Below are positions 1 to 5,964 of a DNA stretch of 5,964 bases, one piece after another. Made by a program: the position numbers and the translations under genes. The stretch is from Collinsella aerofaciens. GTDB lineage: Bacteria > Actinomycetota > Coriobacteriia > Coriobacteriales > Coriobacteriaceae. The stretch covers positions 1-5,964 of the forward strand of contig RKAY01000074.1 in NCBI GenBank assembly GCA_014846205.1, in the 5' to 3' direction. The stretch's first letter is position 1. Every line of letters starts with the position of its first letter. Below the pieces are notes generated by a model, which did no database searches, was not told the origin of the DNA, and saw only the letters and a program-made list of their open reading frames with translations.

Positions 1-1
1 A

Positions 2-1993
2 TCGCTTGCCGTCTCGTGCATCGGTGCGCTCGCCTCGGTTCTGCTGATCAAGGCCGATAACGCCGCCAAGACCGCCGGCTGCCTTATCGGCGCCGTCGCC
101 GCGGTGCTTTCGTTTGTGGCCGGTATCCAGGCCGTGCTGGGCGATGTCACGTCGGTCGACACCATCGTGTTTTTCCCGTTTGCCCATTTCCAGCTGCTGC
201 TCAATCAGCTGTCCGGCCTGTTCGTGGCGCTCATCTCGGTGCTCGCGTTTGCCGGTTCGATCTACGGTCTCAACTACTTTGATGAGTACCCGGGCAAAAA
301 GGGCCGCGCCGGCTTCTTCTTTAACACCTTCGTGGCTTCCATGATGCTCGTCATCACCGCCGACAACGTGTTTTGGTTCCTGGTCGCCTTTGAGCTCATG
401 TCGCTGACTTCGTACTTCCTGGTCGTGATCGAGGAGAACGAGAACTCCATCCATGGCGGTTGGCTCTACTTTGTGATCGCGCACGTGGGCTTTGTGCTCA
501 TCATGGCGAGCTTCCTCACCATGACCAACTTCGCCGGTGGCTCGTTTGCCTTTGCGGATTTCCGCGCCACGCAGTTTAGCCCCGCGGTCGCATCCGTGTG
601 CTTCGTGCTTGCCTTCTTTGGCTTTGGCGCCAAGGCCGGTATCATTCCGCTGCACGGCTGGCTGCCCAAGGCACATCCCGAGGCGCCGTCCAACGTGTCG
701 GCCCTCATGTCCGGCGGCATGATCAAGATCGGTATCTTCGGTATCCTCAAGGTTGGTCTCGACCTGCTTTCCGCTTCGGGCGTTCAGGTCTGGTGGGGCC
801 TTATGGTCATGGTCTTCGGTGCGATCTCGTCGGTCCTCGGCGTGGCCTTCGCCCTGCAGGAGCATGACATCAAGCGCCTGCTGGCCTATCACTCCGTCGA
901 GAACATCGGCATCATTCTGCTCGGCGTCGGCGCCTCCATGGCCGCCATGGCGCTCAACTCTGTCGGCATCGCCGTCCTGGCTCTGATGGCCGCCCTCTAT
1001 CACACGTTTAACCACGCGATGTTTAAGGGCGAGCTGTTTTTGGGCGCCGGTGCGCTGCTGTACTCCACGGGTACGCGCAATATGGAGAAGATGGGCGGTC
1101 TGTTCCGTCGTATGCCGGCAACGGCCATCTGCTTCCTCGTTGGCGCGCTTGCCATCTCGGCCATCCCGCCCTTCAACGGCTTTGTGTCCGAGTGGTTTAC
1201 CTACCAGTCGCTCTTTAACGCCGCCATGCAGGGCGACAAGGCCGTCATGATCGTGGCCGTGTTCGCTGCCGTCGCGCTTGCCATTACCGGCGCGCTGGCT
1301 GTCGCGTGCTTCGTCAAGGCCTATGGCGTCTCCTTTGCCTCCGCGCCCCGCTCCGAGGCCGCGGCCAATGCCAAGGAGGTTCCCGCCCCCATGGTGTTTG
1401 CGCAGGGCCTGCTCGCGGCCATCTGCGTCGTGCTGGGTATCGGCGCTCCCGTGATCGCGCCCGTGCTGGTCGATGTCGCCGCGTCCGTGCTGCATCCGTA
1501 CGGTGGCGTGTTTGCCGCCGAGGGCATGGAGCTCATGAACCAGTACTCCGGCGCTGCCACCTCCACGCCCGCGATCGCTATTGCACTCGTGGTGCTTGTC
1601 GGCCTTGCCTGCGGTTATCGCAAACTCAAGACCGTCGGCAAGGTGCAGAAGTCCCAGCCGTGGGCATGCGGTTATGCTCCCAACGAGCATATGCCCGTCG
1701 TGGCCACGACCTTTGCCTCCGAGGTGTCCTGGTTTATGCAGCCGCTCTACACGCTGCGCGACCGCTGCACGGCCGTCTGCTGGTCCATCGCGCACTTCTT
1801 CCAGAAGCTCACCGGTGTGGCCGAGGCTGTGGAGCCCGTACCCGACAAGGTTCTCGTCGATGCCCCGCATAAGGGTGTCGAGAAGCTTGCCGACCTCGCG
1901 ACTAAGCTCGAGGGCGGCAACTACAGCATCTATATCTGCTACATCGTCGCGGCACTCGTGGTGTTCCTCGTGCTCGCCGTGCAAATGGGTTAA
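2..1993 (+). CDS. hyfB: Hydrogenase-4 subunit B, antiporter-like membrane protein (5'-partial)
   Basis: Large NuoL/M-like antiporter subunit of a membrane-bound group 4 hydrogenase (HycC in FHL-1), expected to take part in proton or sodium translocation in the cytoplasmic membrane. The frame is open from base 2, so the start lies upstream. A GTG at 104 could be mistaken for the start, but the 34 residues before it align with the first HyfB helix (ALASVLLI). About 663 residues are visible against roughly 672 in E. coli, so only some 10-15 are missing. Matching motifs include FFFNTFVASMM, FGFGAKAGIIPLHGWLPKAHP, HDIKRLLAYHSVENIGIILL and AISAIPPFNGFVSEW. Likely channel residues are Glu (codon 392-394), Lys (632-634), Lys (725-727) and Glu (1190-1192). 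The C-terminal part has the family WACGY motif (about 1663-1677) and a last helix near 1919-1990. About 14 or more hydrophobic segments are present. It is followed after 12 bases by hyfC. The call is secure; the only defect is truncation by the window edge. Confidence 0.95.
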   Translation, partial: SLAVSCIGALASVLLIKADNAAKTAGCLIGAVAAVLSFVAGIQAVLGDVTSVDTIVFFPFAHFQLLLNQLSGLFVALISVLAFAGSIYGLNYFDEYPGKKGRAGFFFNTFVASMMLVITADNVFWFLVAFELMSLTSYFLVVIEENENSIHGGWLYFVIAHVGFVLIMASFLTMTNFAGGSFAFADFRATQFSPAVASVCFVLAFFGFGAKAGIIPLHGWLPKAHPEAPSNVSALMSGGMIKIGIFGILKVGLDLLSASGVQVWWGLMVMVFGAISSVLGVAFALQEHDIKRLLAYHSVENIGIILLGVGASMAAMALNSVGIAVLALMAALYHTFNHAMFKGELFLGAGALLYSTGTRNMEKMGGLFRRMPATAICFLVGALAISAIPPFNGFVSEWFTYQSLFNAAMQGDKAVMIVAVFAAVALAITGALAVACFVKAYGVSFASAPRSEAAANAKEVPAPMVFAQGLLAAICVVLGIGAPVIAPVLVDVAASVLHPYGGVFAAEGMELMNQYSGAATSTPAIAIALVVLVGLACGYRKLKTVGKVQKSQPWACGYAPNEHMPVVATTFASEVSWFMQPLYTLRDRCTAVCWSIAHFFQKLTGVAEAVEPVPDKVLVDAPHKGVEKLADLATKLEGGNYSIYICYIVAALVVFLVLAVQMG

Positions 1994-2000
1994 GGAGGGG
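1992..2000 (+). promoter_or_regulatory. Ribosome binding site of hyfC
   Basis: AAGGAGGGG overlaps the hyfB stop codon TAA (1991-1993) and ends 5 bases before the ATG at 2006. It is a strong Shine-Dalgarno match that fixes the hyfC start. Its position on the upstream stop suggests that hyfC translation is coupled to hyfB. Confidence 0.85.
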
Positions 2001-2005
2001 AGAGC

Positions 2006-2932
2006 ATGAACAACATCGTACTTGCCGTTCTGCAAGGCGTGGTCGTTATGGCCGTCGCGCCGTTCTTCTCCGGTCTCGGCCGCGTGATCCGCGCCAAGAT
2101 GCACAACCGTCGCGGCCCCAGCATCATGCAGGACTACCGCGACCTGGCCAAGCTCTTTGCGCGCCCCGAGTCCCAGAGCGAGGACGCGAGCTTTGCGCTG
2201 CGCATTATGCCGCCGCTGTTCCTCGCCGTCGCCTTTATGCTCGCGATGGGCTTGCCGCTCTTTACGGCACAAAGCCCCATCCCGGTCTTTGGTGACGCCA
2301 TCACCATCATGTACAGCCTGGCGCTCGCCCGCTTCTTCTTCGCCCTCTGCGGTGTGGATTCGTCCAACGCCTATGCCGGTATCGGCGGCGTTCGCGAGCT
2401 GCTCATGAGCGTGCTCATTGAGCCGTCCATGCTGCTGGCGCTGTTTGCCGCCGCCCTGGTGTGCGGCTCCACCGACATCGCCACCATGGGTCAGCACATC
2501 ATGACGGGCGCCGTCGACGCGCCGGTCGCCGTGATCCTCGCCGGCATCGCCTTTGCGATTGCCTGCTACATGGAGCTCGGCAAGCTGCCGTTTGATCAGG
2601 CCGAGGCCGAGCAGGAGCTTCAGGAAGGCCCGCTCGCCGAGCTTTCCGGCCCGTCGCTCGCCATGGCCAAGCTCGCCATGTCCATGAAGCAGGTCCTGGT
2701 CGTCGCCTGGTTCTGCGCGATCTTCGTCCCCTGGGGCGAGCCCGCGACCATGGGCGCTGCCGCCGTTCTGGGCGCCGTCATCTTCCTAGTGAAGTGCCTG
2801 ATCGACTTTGTCGTGTGCGGCGTGATCGAGAACTCCTGCTCGCGCTCGCGTTTTAAGGTGCTTGGCAATCAGACCTGGGCCGTCGTGGGCATCGCCGTTC
2901 TGGCGTTTGTCTTCGTGGTCGTCGGCGTGTAG
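2006..2932 (+). CDS. hyfC: Hydrogenase-4 subunit C, NuoH-like membrane anchor
   Basis: NuoH/HycD-family membrane subunit (respiratory complex I subunit 1 family) that joins the peripheral hydrogenase module to the antiporter-like subunits. It has 308 residues, close to about 315 in E. coli HyfC, and about eight hydrophobic segments. Residues 29-50 hold the family block RAKMHNRRGP followed by QDYRDLAKLF. Residues 110-132 (FFALCGVDSSNAYAGIGG then REL) match the HyfC FFAL-GLD motif. Residues 195-215 (PFDQAEAEQELQEGPLAELSG, split here as PFDQAEAEQEL then QEGPLAELSG) are the acidic cytoplasmic loop that in NuoH lines the quinone-site entrance. In hydrogenases it faces the catalytic arm. The ATG at 2006 is supported by the site at 1992-2000 and by the first helix beginning directly after it. 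It lies 12 bases after hyfB and 15 before hyfD. No sign of damage. Confidence 0.95.
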   Translation: MNNIVLAVLQGVVVMAVAPFFSGLGRVIRAKMHNRRGPSIMQDYRDLAKLFARPESQSEDASFALRIMPPLFLAVAFMLAMGLPLFTAQSPIPVFGDAITIMYSLALARFFFALCGVDSSNAYAGIGGVRELLMSVLIEPSMLLALFAAALVCGSTDIATMGQHIMTGAVDAPVAVILAGIAFAIACYMELGKLPFDQAEAEQELQEGPLAELSGPSLAMAKLAMSMKQVLVVAWFCAIFVPWGEPATMGAAAVLGAVIFLVKCLIDFVVCGVIENSCSRSRFKVLGNQTWAVVGIAVLAFVFVVVGV

Positions 2933-2942
2933 GAGAAGGGAG
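2931..2942 (+). promoter_or_regulatory. Ribosome binding site of hyfD
   Basis: The purine run AGGAGAAGGGAG starts inside the hyfC stop codon TAG (2930-2932) and ends 5 bases before the ATG at 2948. It holds two possible Shine-Dalgarno cores, AGGAG at 2931-2935 and GGGAG at 2938-2942; the second is better spaced. This supports the hyfD start and a single transcript. Confidence 0.75.
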
Positions 2943-2947
2943 AAACA

Positions 2948-4405
2948 ATGTCATTTGCAGTCAGTCTGTCCCTTCTCGGCTTGGTCGCTATCGCGGCCCC
3001 GATGGTGGCCTCGGTGCTCGTCGCCCTGTTCCCCCGTCCGTACGCCAAGTGGTTCAGCGTTTTAGGTGCCGCCGTCTCGACGGTCTGCACCATCGCCCTC
3101 GCCGCGAATTTCGCCGGCGCCGGCATGCCCGACACGCAGGTCCCCCTGATCTCGTTTGGGCAGACCCTCGTCATGGGATTCACCTTCGATCGCATGAGCA
3201 CGCTGCTCGCGCCCGCCTTTGTGGGTATCGGCCTGCTTGTCGTGATCTATTCGATTCCCTATATGAGCGAGAATAACCGTGAGCATCCCGACGCGCCGCG
3301 TCGTCGCTTCTACGCGTACCTCGCGACCTTCATCGGCGCCATGGCCGGCCTCGTGTACAGCTCGACTCTTTTGGGCCAGCTCGTGTTCTTTGAGATCACG
3401 GGTGCGTGCTCTTGGGGCCTCATTAGCTACTACATGACGCCTACGGCCAAGAAGGCCGGCATGAAGGCCCTGATCATCACGCATATCGGTGCGCTCGGCC
3501 TGTATCTGGGCGCCGCCATCGTGTTTGCCCACACCGGCACCTTCGCCATTACCGCGATTGCCGGTCTCGATGCCAAGCTCAAGGCTATCGTCCTTTTGCT
3601 CGTGCTGTTTGCAGCCTGGGCCAAGTCCGCACAGGTTCCCATGTACATGTGGCTGCCTTCGGCCATGGAGGCGCCGACGCCCGTTTCGGCCTACCTGCAT
3701 GGCGCCTCGATGGTCAAGGTCGGCGTGTGCGTGTTCGCGCGCGCGCTCGTCTCTGCCGGCGAGATTCCCGAGATCGTGGGCTGGGTCGCCATTGTCGACG
3801 CCATGGTCACCATGCTCTTTGGTTTCCTGATGTACCTGCCGCAAAAGGACATGAAGCGTCTGCTGGCCTTCTCCACGATCGCCCAGCTCTCCTATGTGTT
3901 CTTTGGTCTGGGCCTTTCGGTCTTTGGCAGCCAGCTGGCCTTTGACGGCGCCGTGTGCCACATCTTTAACCACGCCTTCGCCAAGACGCTGTTCTTCCTG
4001 ATCGCCGGATCGTTCTCCTTTACGCTCGGCACGCGTATGCTGCCCCAGCTTCGCGGCATCGTAAAGAAGTACCCGATCTCGGGCGTGGGCTTTGGTGTCG
4101 CGGCACTCGCCATTGCCGGCGTGCCGCCCATGAACACGTTCTTCTCGAAGTTCCAGATCATCGCCGGCGGCTTTTCTGTGGGTGCCGGCAACGTCGCGAT
4201 CCTGGTGCTCGTGTGCATCATGGTCGCCGAGACCGTCGCCACCTTTGCCTGGTTCCTCAAGTGGATGGGCTATTGCCTGCCTGGCGAGCCGAGCGAAGAG
4301 GTCGCTGCGGGAGCCCCGCTTCCCCGCGCGATGGCGTTCGTGTTCATCGTGCTCATCATCATGGTCATCGTCAGCGGCCCGCTTTCGGCCAGCTGGATCG
4401 GTTAG
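2948..4405 (+). CDS. hyfD: Hydrogenase-4 subunit D, antiporter-like membrane protein
   Basis: Second NuoL/M/N-like antiporter paralogue of the complex, found in Hyf-type but not in the smaller Hyc-type arm. It has 485 residues against about 479 in E. coli HyfD and is complete. Clear family blocks are NREHPDAPRRRFYAYLATF (110-128), FIGAMAGLVYSSTLLGQL (128-145), FFEITGACSWGLISYY (147-162), AAWAKSAQVPM (222-232), EAPTPVSAYLHGASMVKVG (241-259), GFLMYLPQKDMKRLLAFST (292-310) and FNHAFAKTLFFLIAG (340-354). Charged residues in the antiporter pathway positions are Glu149 (helix 5), Lys226 (helix 7), Lys257 (helix 8) and Lys401 in the broken helix 12 (PPMNTFFSKF). By family knowledge these carry proton movement in NuoL. 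About 14 hydrophobic segments are present. Start ATG 2948 follows the purine run at 2931-2942. It is not a NuoL gene, since hyfE-like and hyfB-like genes flank it and the C-terminal NuoL lateral helix is missing. Confidence 0.95.
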   Translation: MSFAVSLSLLGLVAIAAPMVASVLVALFPRPYAKWFSVLGAAVSTVCTIALAANFAGAGMPDTQVPLISFGQTLVMGFTFDRMSTLLAPAFVGIGLLVVIYSIPYMSENNREHPDAPRRRFYAYLATFIGAMAGLVYSSTLLGQLVFFEITGACSWGLISYYMTPTAKKAGMKALIITHIGALGLYLGAAIVFAHTGTFAITAIAGLDAKLKAIVLLLVLFAAWAKSAQVPMYMWLPSAMEAPTPVSAYLHGASMVKVGVCVFARALVSAGEIPEIVGWVAIVDAMVTMLFGFLMYLPQKDMKRLLAFSTIAQLSYVFFGLGLSVFGSQLAFDGAVCHIFNHAFAKTLFFLIAGSFSFTLGTRMLPQLRGIVKKYPISGVGFGVAALAIAGVPPMNTFFSKFQIIAGGFSVGAGNVAILVLVCIMVAETVATFAWFLKWMGYCLPGEPSEEVAAGAPLPRAMAFVFIVLIIMVIVSGPLSASWIG

Positions 4406-4410
4406 GAGGT
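4404..4410 (+). promoter_or_regulatory. Ribosome binding site of hyfE
   Basis: AGGAGGT, a near-perfect anti-16S complement, begins within the hyfD stop codon TAG (4403-4405) and is 8 bases from the ATG at 4419. It is the strongest Shine-Dalgarno of the four in the window and fixes the hyfE start. Confidence 0.85.
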
Positions 4411-4418
4411 AGAACGAC

Positions 4419-5072
4419 ATGGGTTATTCGATCGTCAACATCCTTGGCGGCCTTCTGATCGTCACGTCCACCATGGTGGTTGTCTCCAAGAACATCAAGC
4501 ATTCCATCAGCTGGTATGCGGTGCAGTCGCTGGTGCTCGTGGGGCTTCTCGCCACGCTCGGTGTCACCACCGGTGCGCAGGAGCTGCTTATGTGGGCCGG
4601 ATCTGCCTTTATCACTAAGGTCGTCCTGGTCCCTTACATCCTCAACCGCGCATACAAGAAGATGGGCGAGCCGAGCGACGCATCGCTCAAGGCCGGCCTT
4701 AAGCCCGCGTGGGCCATCTGCATCATCGCCGTCGAGGTCGCGATCTGCTTTGCCGTCGTGACGCAGATCAGCCTGCCCACGGCCGAGGTCGCAACGCCTG
4801 CGCTCGCTATTAGCTTCGCTCACTTCTTTGTGGGCCTCACCTGCATCATCTCGCAGCGCAACATCATGAAGCAGATCTTTGGATACTGCCTTATGGAAAA
4901 CGGCAGCCATGTGACGCTCGCGCTTTTGGCCCCCACCGCTCCTGAGATCATCGAGATCGGTATCGCCACCGACGCCATCTTTGCCGTCATCATCATGTCC
5001 ATCGTCGTGCGTCGCATTTGGGACGACTCCCACTCGCTCGATGCGCGCGACCTGTCCGAGCTGAGGGGGTAG
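4419..5072 (+). CDS. hyfE: Hydrogenase-4 subunit E, NuoK-like membrane protein
   Basis: Small membrane subunit of the Hyf complex whose C-terminal half resembles NuoK/MrpC, which sits between the NuoH-like and antiporter-like subunits. It has 217 residues against about 216 in E. coli HyfE, complete, with six or seven hydrophobic segments. Diagnostic blocks are QSLVLVGLLATLG (36-48), AGSAFITKVVLVPYI (60-74), ISQRNIMKQIFGYCLMENGS (144-163) and PEIIEIGIATDAIFAVIIM (175-193). Glu160 in YCLMENG and Glu176/Glu179 plus Asp186 in the next helix are the likely buried acidic residues for ion transfer; equating them with the NuoK glutamates is inference. The start is set by the AGGAGGT at 4404-4410. The 3' end carries the ribosome binding site of hyfF, and only 3 bases separate the two genes. 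Confidence 0.95.
   Translation: MGYSIVNILGGLLIVTSTMVVVSKNIKHSISWYAVQSLVLVGLLATLGVTTGAQELLMWAGSAFITKVVLVPYILNRAYKKMGEPSDASLKAGLKPAWAICIIAVEVAICFAVVTQISLPTAEVATPALAISFAHFFVGLTCIISQRNIMKQIFGYCLMENGSHVTLALLAPTAPEIIEIGIATDAIFAVIIMSIVVRRIWDDSHSLDARDLSELRG
5063..5070 (+). promoter_or_regulatory. Ribosome binding site of hyfF inside the end of hyfE
   Basis: GAGGGGGT lies within the last codons and stop of hyfE, 5 bases before the ATG at 5076. It encodes the C-terminal Leu-Arg-Gly of HyfE while serving as a Shine-Dalgarno sequence. The 3-base intergenic gap makes translational coupling of hyfE and hyfF likely. Confidence 0.7.
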
Positions 5073-5075
5073 TCC

Positions 5076-5964
5076 ATGGAAACGTTGATTCTCGCCCTGC
5101 TCGCGACTCCTTTGGTGTTCTCGCTGGTCATGGCGTTTTTGCCCAAGAACACGTCCTATAACGTGTTTGCCGGTCTCAACCTGGTCTCCGTCGCAGCCGT
5201 CCTGGTGCTGTCGATTATGACGGCCGGTGACGTCCTTATGAGCGGCGACACCGCGAGCGCTCTTGGCCTGTGGTTCCACCTCGATTCGCTGGGCGCCATC
5301 TTTGTGCTGCTCATCGGCTTTATCGGTTTTCTTACGGGGTTGTTCTCGCTGCGCTATGTAAAGGCCGATATCGAGGAGGGCTCCATGCCCGCCGAGCGCG
5401 CCAAGCAGTATTTTGCGCTGTTTAGCCTTTTTGTGTTCACCATGCTGCTCGCGTGCCTGTCCAACAACATGATTCTCACGTGGGCCGCCGTGGAGGCAAC
5501 CACACTTTCCACCGTGTTCCTCGTGGGTATCTACAAGAACAAGACGGCCCTCGAGGCTTCTTGGAAGTATGCGATGGTCTGCACCGCCGGCGTGGCCTTT
5601 GGCCTGTTCGGTACGCTGCTGATTTACGCCAACGCCGCCGACGTGATTCCCAACGCCCACGAGGCCGCATTCCTGTCGTGCGTGCTGCCGTATGCCGACC
5701 AGTTCGATCCGACGCTCATGCGCCTCGCCTTTGCGTTTATCGTGATCGGCTTTGGCACCAAGGCCGGCCTGTTCCCCATGCACACTTGGCTGCCCGATGC
5801 CCACTCCCAGGCCCCGAGCCCTGTCTCGGCCCTGCTCTCGGGCGTGCTGCTTAAGTGCGCCATGCTTGTGATCATGCGCTTCTATGGCTTTACCATCCAG
5901 GCCGTGGGCGCCGAGTATCCGCAGCTTTTGCTGCTGGATGAGCCGACAACCTATCTGGACATTG
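5076..5964 (+). CDS. hyfF: Hydrogenase-4 subunit F, antiporter-like membrane protein (3'-partial, chimeric end)
   Basis: Third NuoL/M/N-like antiporter paralogue of the Hyf membrane arm. 296 residues are visible against about 526 in E. coli HyfF, so the 3' half is missing. Residues 1-283 follow HyfF: LGLWFHLDSLGAIF (63-76), FVFTMLLACLSNNMILTWAA (119-138), VEATTLSTVFLVGIYKNK (139-156), ALEASWKYAMVCTAGVAFGL (158-177), FGTKAGLFPMHTWLPDAHSQ (226-245) and APSPVSALLSGVLLK (246-260). Likely channel residues are Glu140, Lys229 and Lys260. The ATG at 5076 sits 3 bases after hyfE with a G-rich site before it; this start is absent from an ATG-to-stop listing because no stop occurs before the edge. From residue 284-288 onward HyfF similarity is lost: a helix should continue past YPQ-LLLL, but the frame reads DEPTTYLDI, an ABC ATPase signature. 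The hyfF identity is secure; the last ~13 residues should not be counted as HyfF. Confidence 0.9.
   Translation, partial: METLILALLATPLVFSLVMAFLPKNTSYNVFAGLNLVSVAAVLVLSIMTAGDVLMSGDTASALGLWFHLDSLGAIFVLLIGFIGFLTGLFSLRYVKADIEEGSMPAERAKQYFALFSLFVFTMLLACLSNNMILTWAAVEATTLSTVFLVGIYKNKTALEASWKYAMVCTAGVAFGLFGTLLIYANAADVIPNAHEAAFLSCVLPYADQFDPTLMRLAFAFIVIGFGTKAGLFPMHTWLPDAHSQAPSPVSALLSGVLLKCAMLVIMRFYGFTIQAVGAEYPQLLLLDEPTTYLDI
5925..5964 (+). other. Foreign ABC-ATPase Walker B/D-loop fragment at the window end
   Basis: In the hyfF frame the last 13 complete codons read LLLLDEPTTYLDI. Four hydrophobic residues plus Asp-Glu form a Walker B motif with the catalytic glutamate. PTTYLD matches the D-loop form typical of iron-siderophore/haem/B12 import ATPases (FepC, FecE, FhuC, BtuD type), where the next residues are usually Gly/Ala/Ser-His-Gln; the final base G fits that. 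The upstream protein is HyfF membrane helix, with no Walker A, Q-loop or LSGGQ signature, so this cannot be a working ATPase domain. The exact junction cannot be set because the leucine codons 5925-5936 suit both sources. A contig-end assembly chimera is the likeliest reading; a real deletion or recombination joint is possible. Confidence 0.8.

Noticed and set aside
104..106. GTG at 104 as the start of hyfB
   Set aside because: The frame stays open to base 2, the residues before 104 match the first HyfB helix, and no Shine-Dalgarno sequence precedes the GTG. The true start is left of the window.
3062..4420. 452-codon antisense open frame opposite hyfD
   Set aside because: It lies wholly opposite a well-matched hyfD, and its translation is rich in His, Asp, Arg, Glu and Gly with no hydrophobic core. 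That is typical of a frame kept open by high third-position GC on the other strand. No recognisable domain is visible.
2..5072. Complex I (nuo) or Mrp antiporter operon
   Set aside because: The protein motifs and lengths match HyfB/C/D/E rather than NuoL/M/N/H/K. HyfE (217 aa) is twice NuoK length, the gene order is that of hyf, and the small Mrp E/F/G subunits are absent.
4371..5804. 477-codon antisense open frame opposite hyfE and hyfF
   Set aside because: It has the same composition bias (His, Asp, Gln, Lys, Gly rich) and spans the junction of two secure genes. It is a mirror of GC-biased codon use rather than a gene.
5076..5964. A novel natural fusion of a hydrogenase antiporter subunit to an ABC ATPase domain
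   Set aside because: The ATPase part begins at Walker B without Walker A, Q-loop or signature motif, and it interrupts a HyfF transmembrane helix. A functional fused domain is not possible with this arrangement.

Overview
The window is the membrane-arm segment of a hydrogenase-4 type (Hyf, group 4 energy-converting hydrogenase) operon, all on the + strand. It has the gene order hyfB-hyfC-hyfD-hyfE-hyfF and no other genes. Sequence recall against the E. coli Hyf proteins supports each call through long runs of shared motifs. The DNA is GC-rich with strong G/C preference at third codon positions. The ordinary AGGAGG-type ribosome binding sites and general protein style suggest a high-GC gut anaerobe, possibly a Coriobacteriia such as Collinsella; that placement is inference only.

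Layout: hyfB is cut at the left edge (open from base 2, stop at 1993). hyfC (2006-2932), hyfD (2948-4405) and hyfE (4419-5072) are complete. hyfF starts at 5076 and runs off the right edge. Gaps between genes are 12, 15, 13 and 3 bases. Each downstream gene has a purine-rich Shine-Dalgarno sequence lying on or beside the upstream stop codon, so this looks like one transcript with coupled translation. No promoter, terminator, RNA gene, repeat, CRISPR array or insertion sequence was seen, and no gene-free stretch exceeds 15 bases.

How the genes work together: HyfB, HyfD and HyfF are three paralogous antiporter-like subunits (NuoL/M/N and Mrp relatives). HyfC is the NuoH-like subunit that connects the membrane arm to the catalytic arm. 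HyfE carries a NuoK-like portion. Together they form the ion-translocating part of a complex whose hydrogenase subunits (HyfG/HyfI), ferredoxin-like subunits (HyfA/HyfH) and any formate dehydrogenase partner lie outside the window. Because HyfD, HyfE and HyfF are all present, this is the larger Hyf-type arm rather than the two-subunit Hyc (FHL-1) arm. Without the catalytic genes, a hydrogenase-related (Ehr-type) complex lacking Ni-Fe ligands cannot be excluded.

The one real anomaly is at the right edge. The hyfF frame switches abruptly, in frame, within the last ~40 bases into the Walker B/D-loop signature of an iron-siderophore/B12 type ABC ATPase (LLLLDEPTTYLDI). There is no Walker A, Q-loop or ABC signature before it. 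This is most simply a chimeric assembly end, or less likely a real rearrangement breakpoint. No previously undescribed system is evident here.
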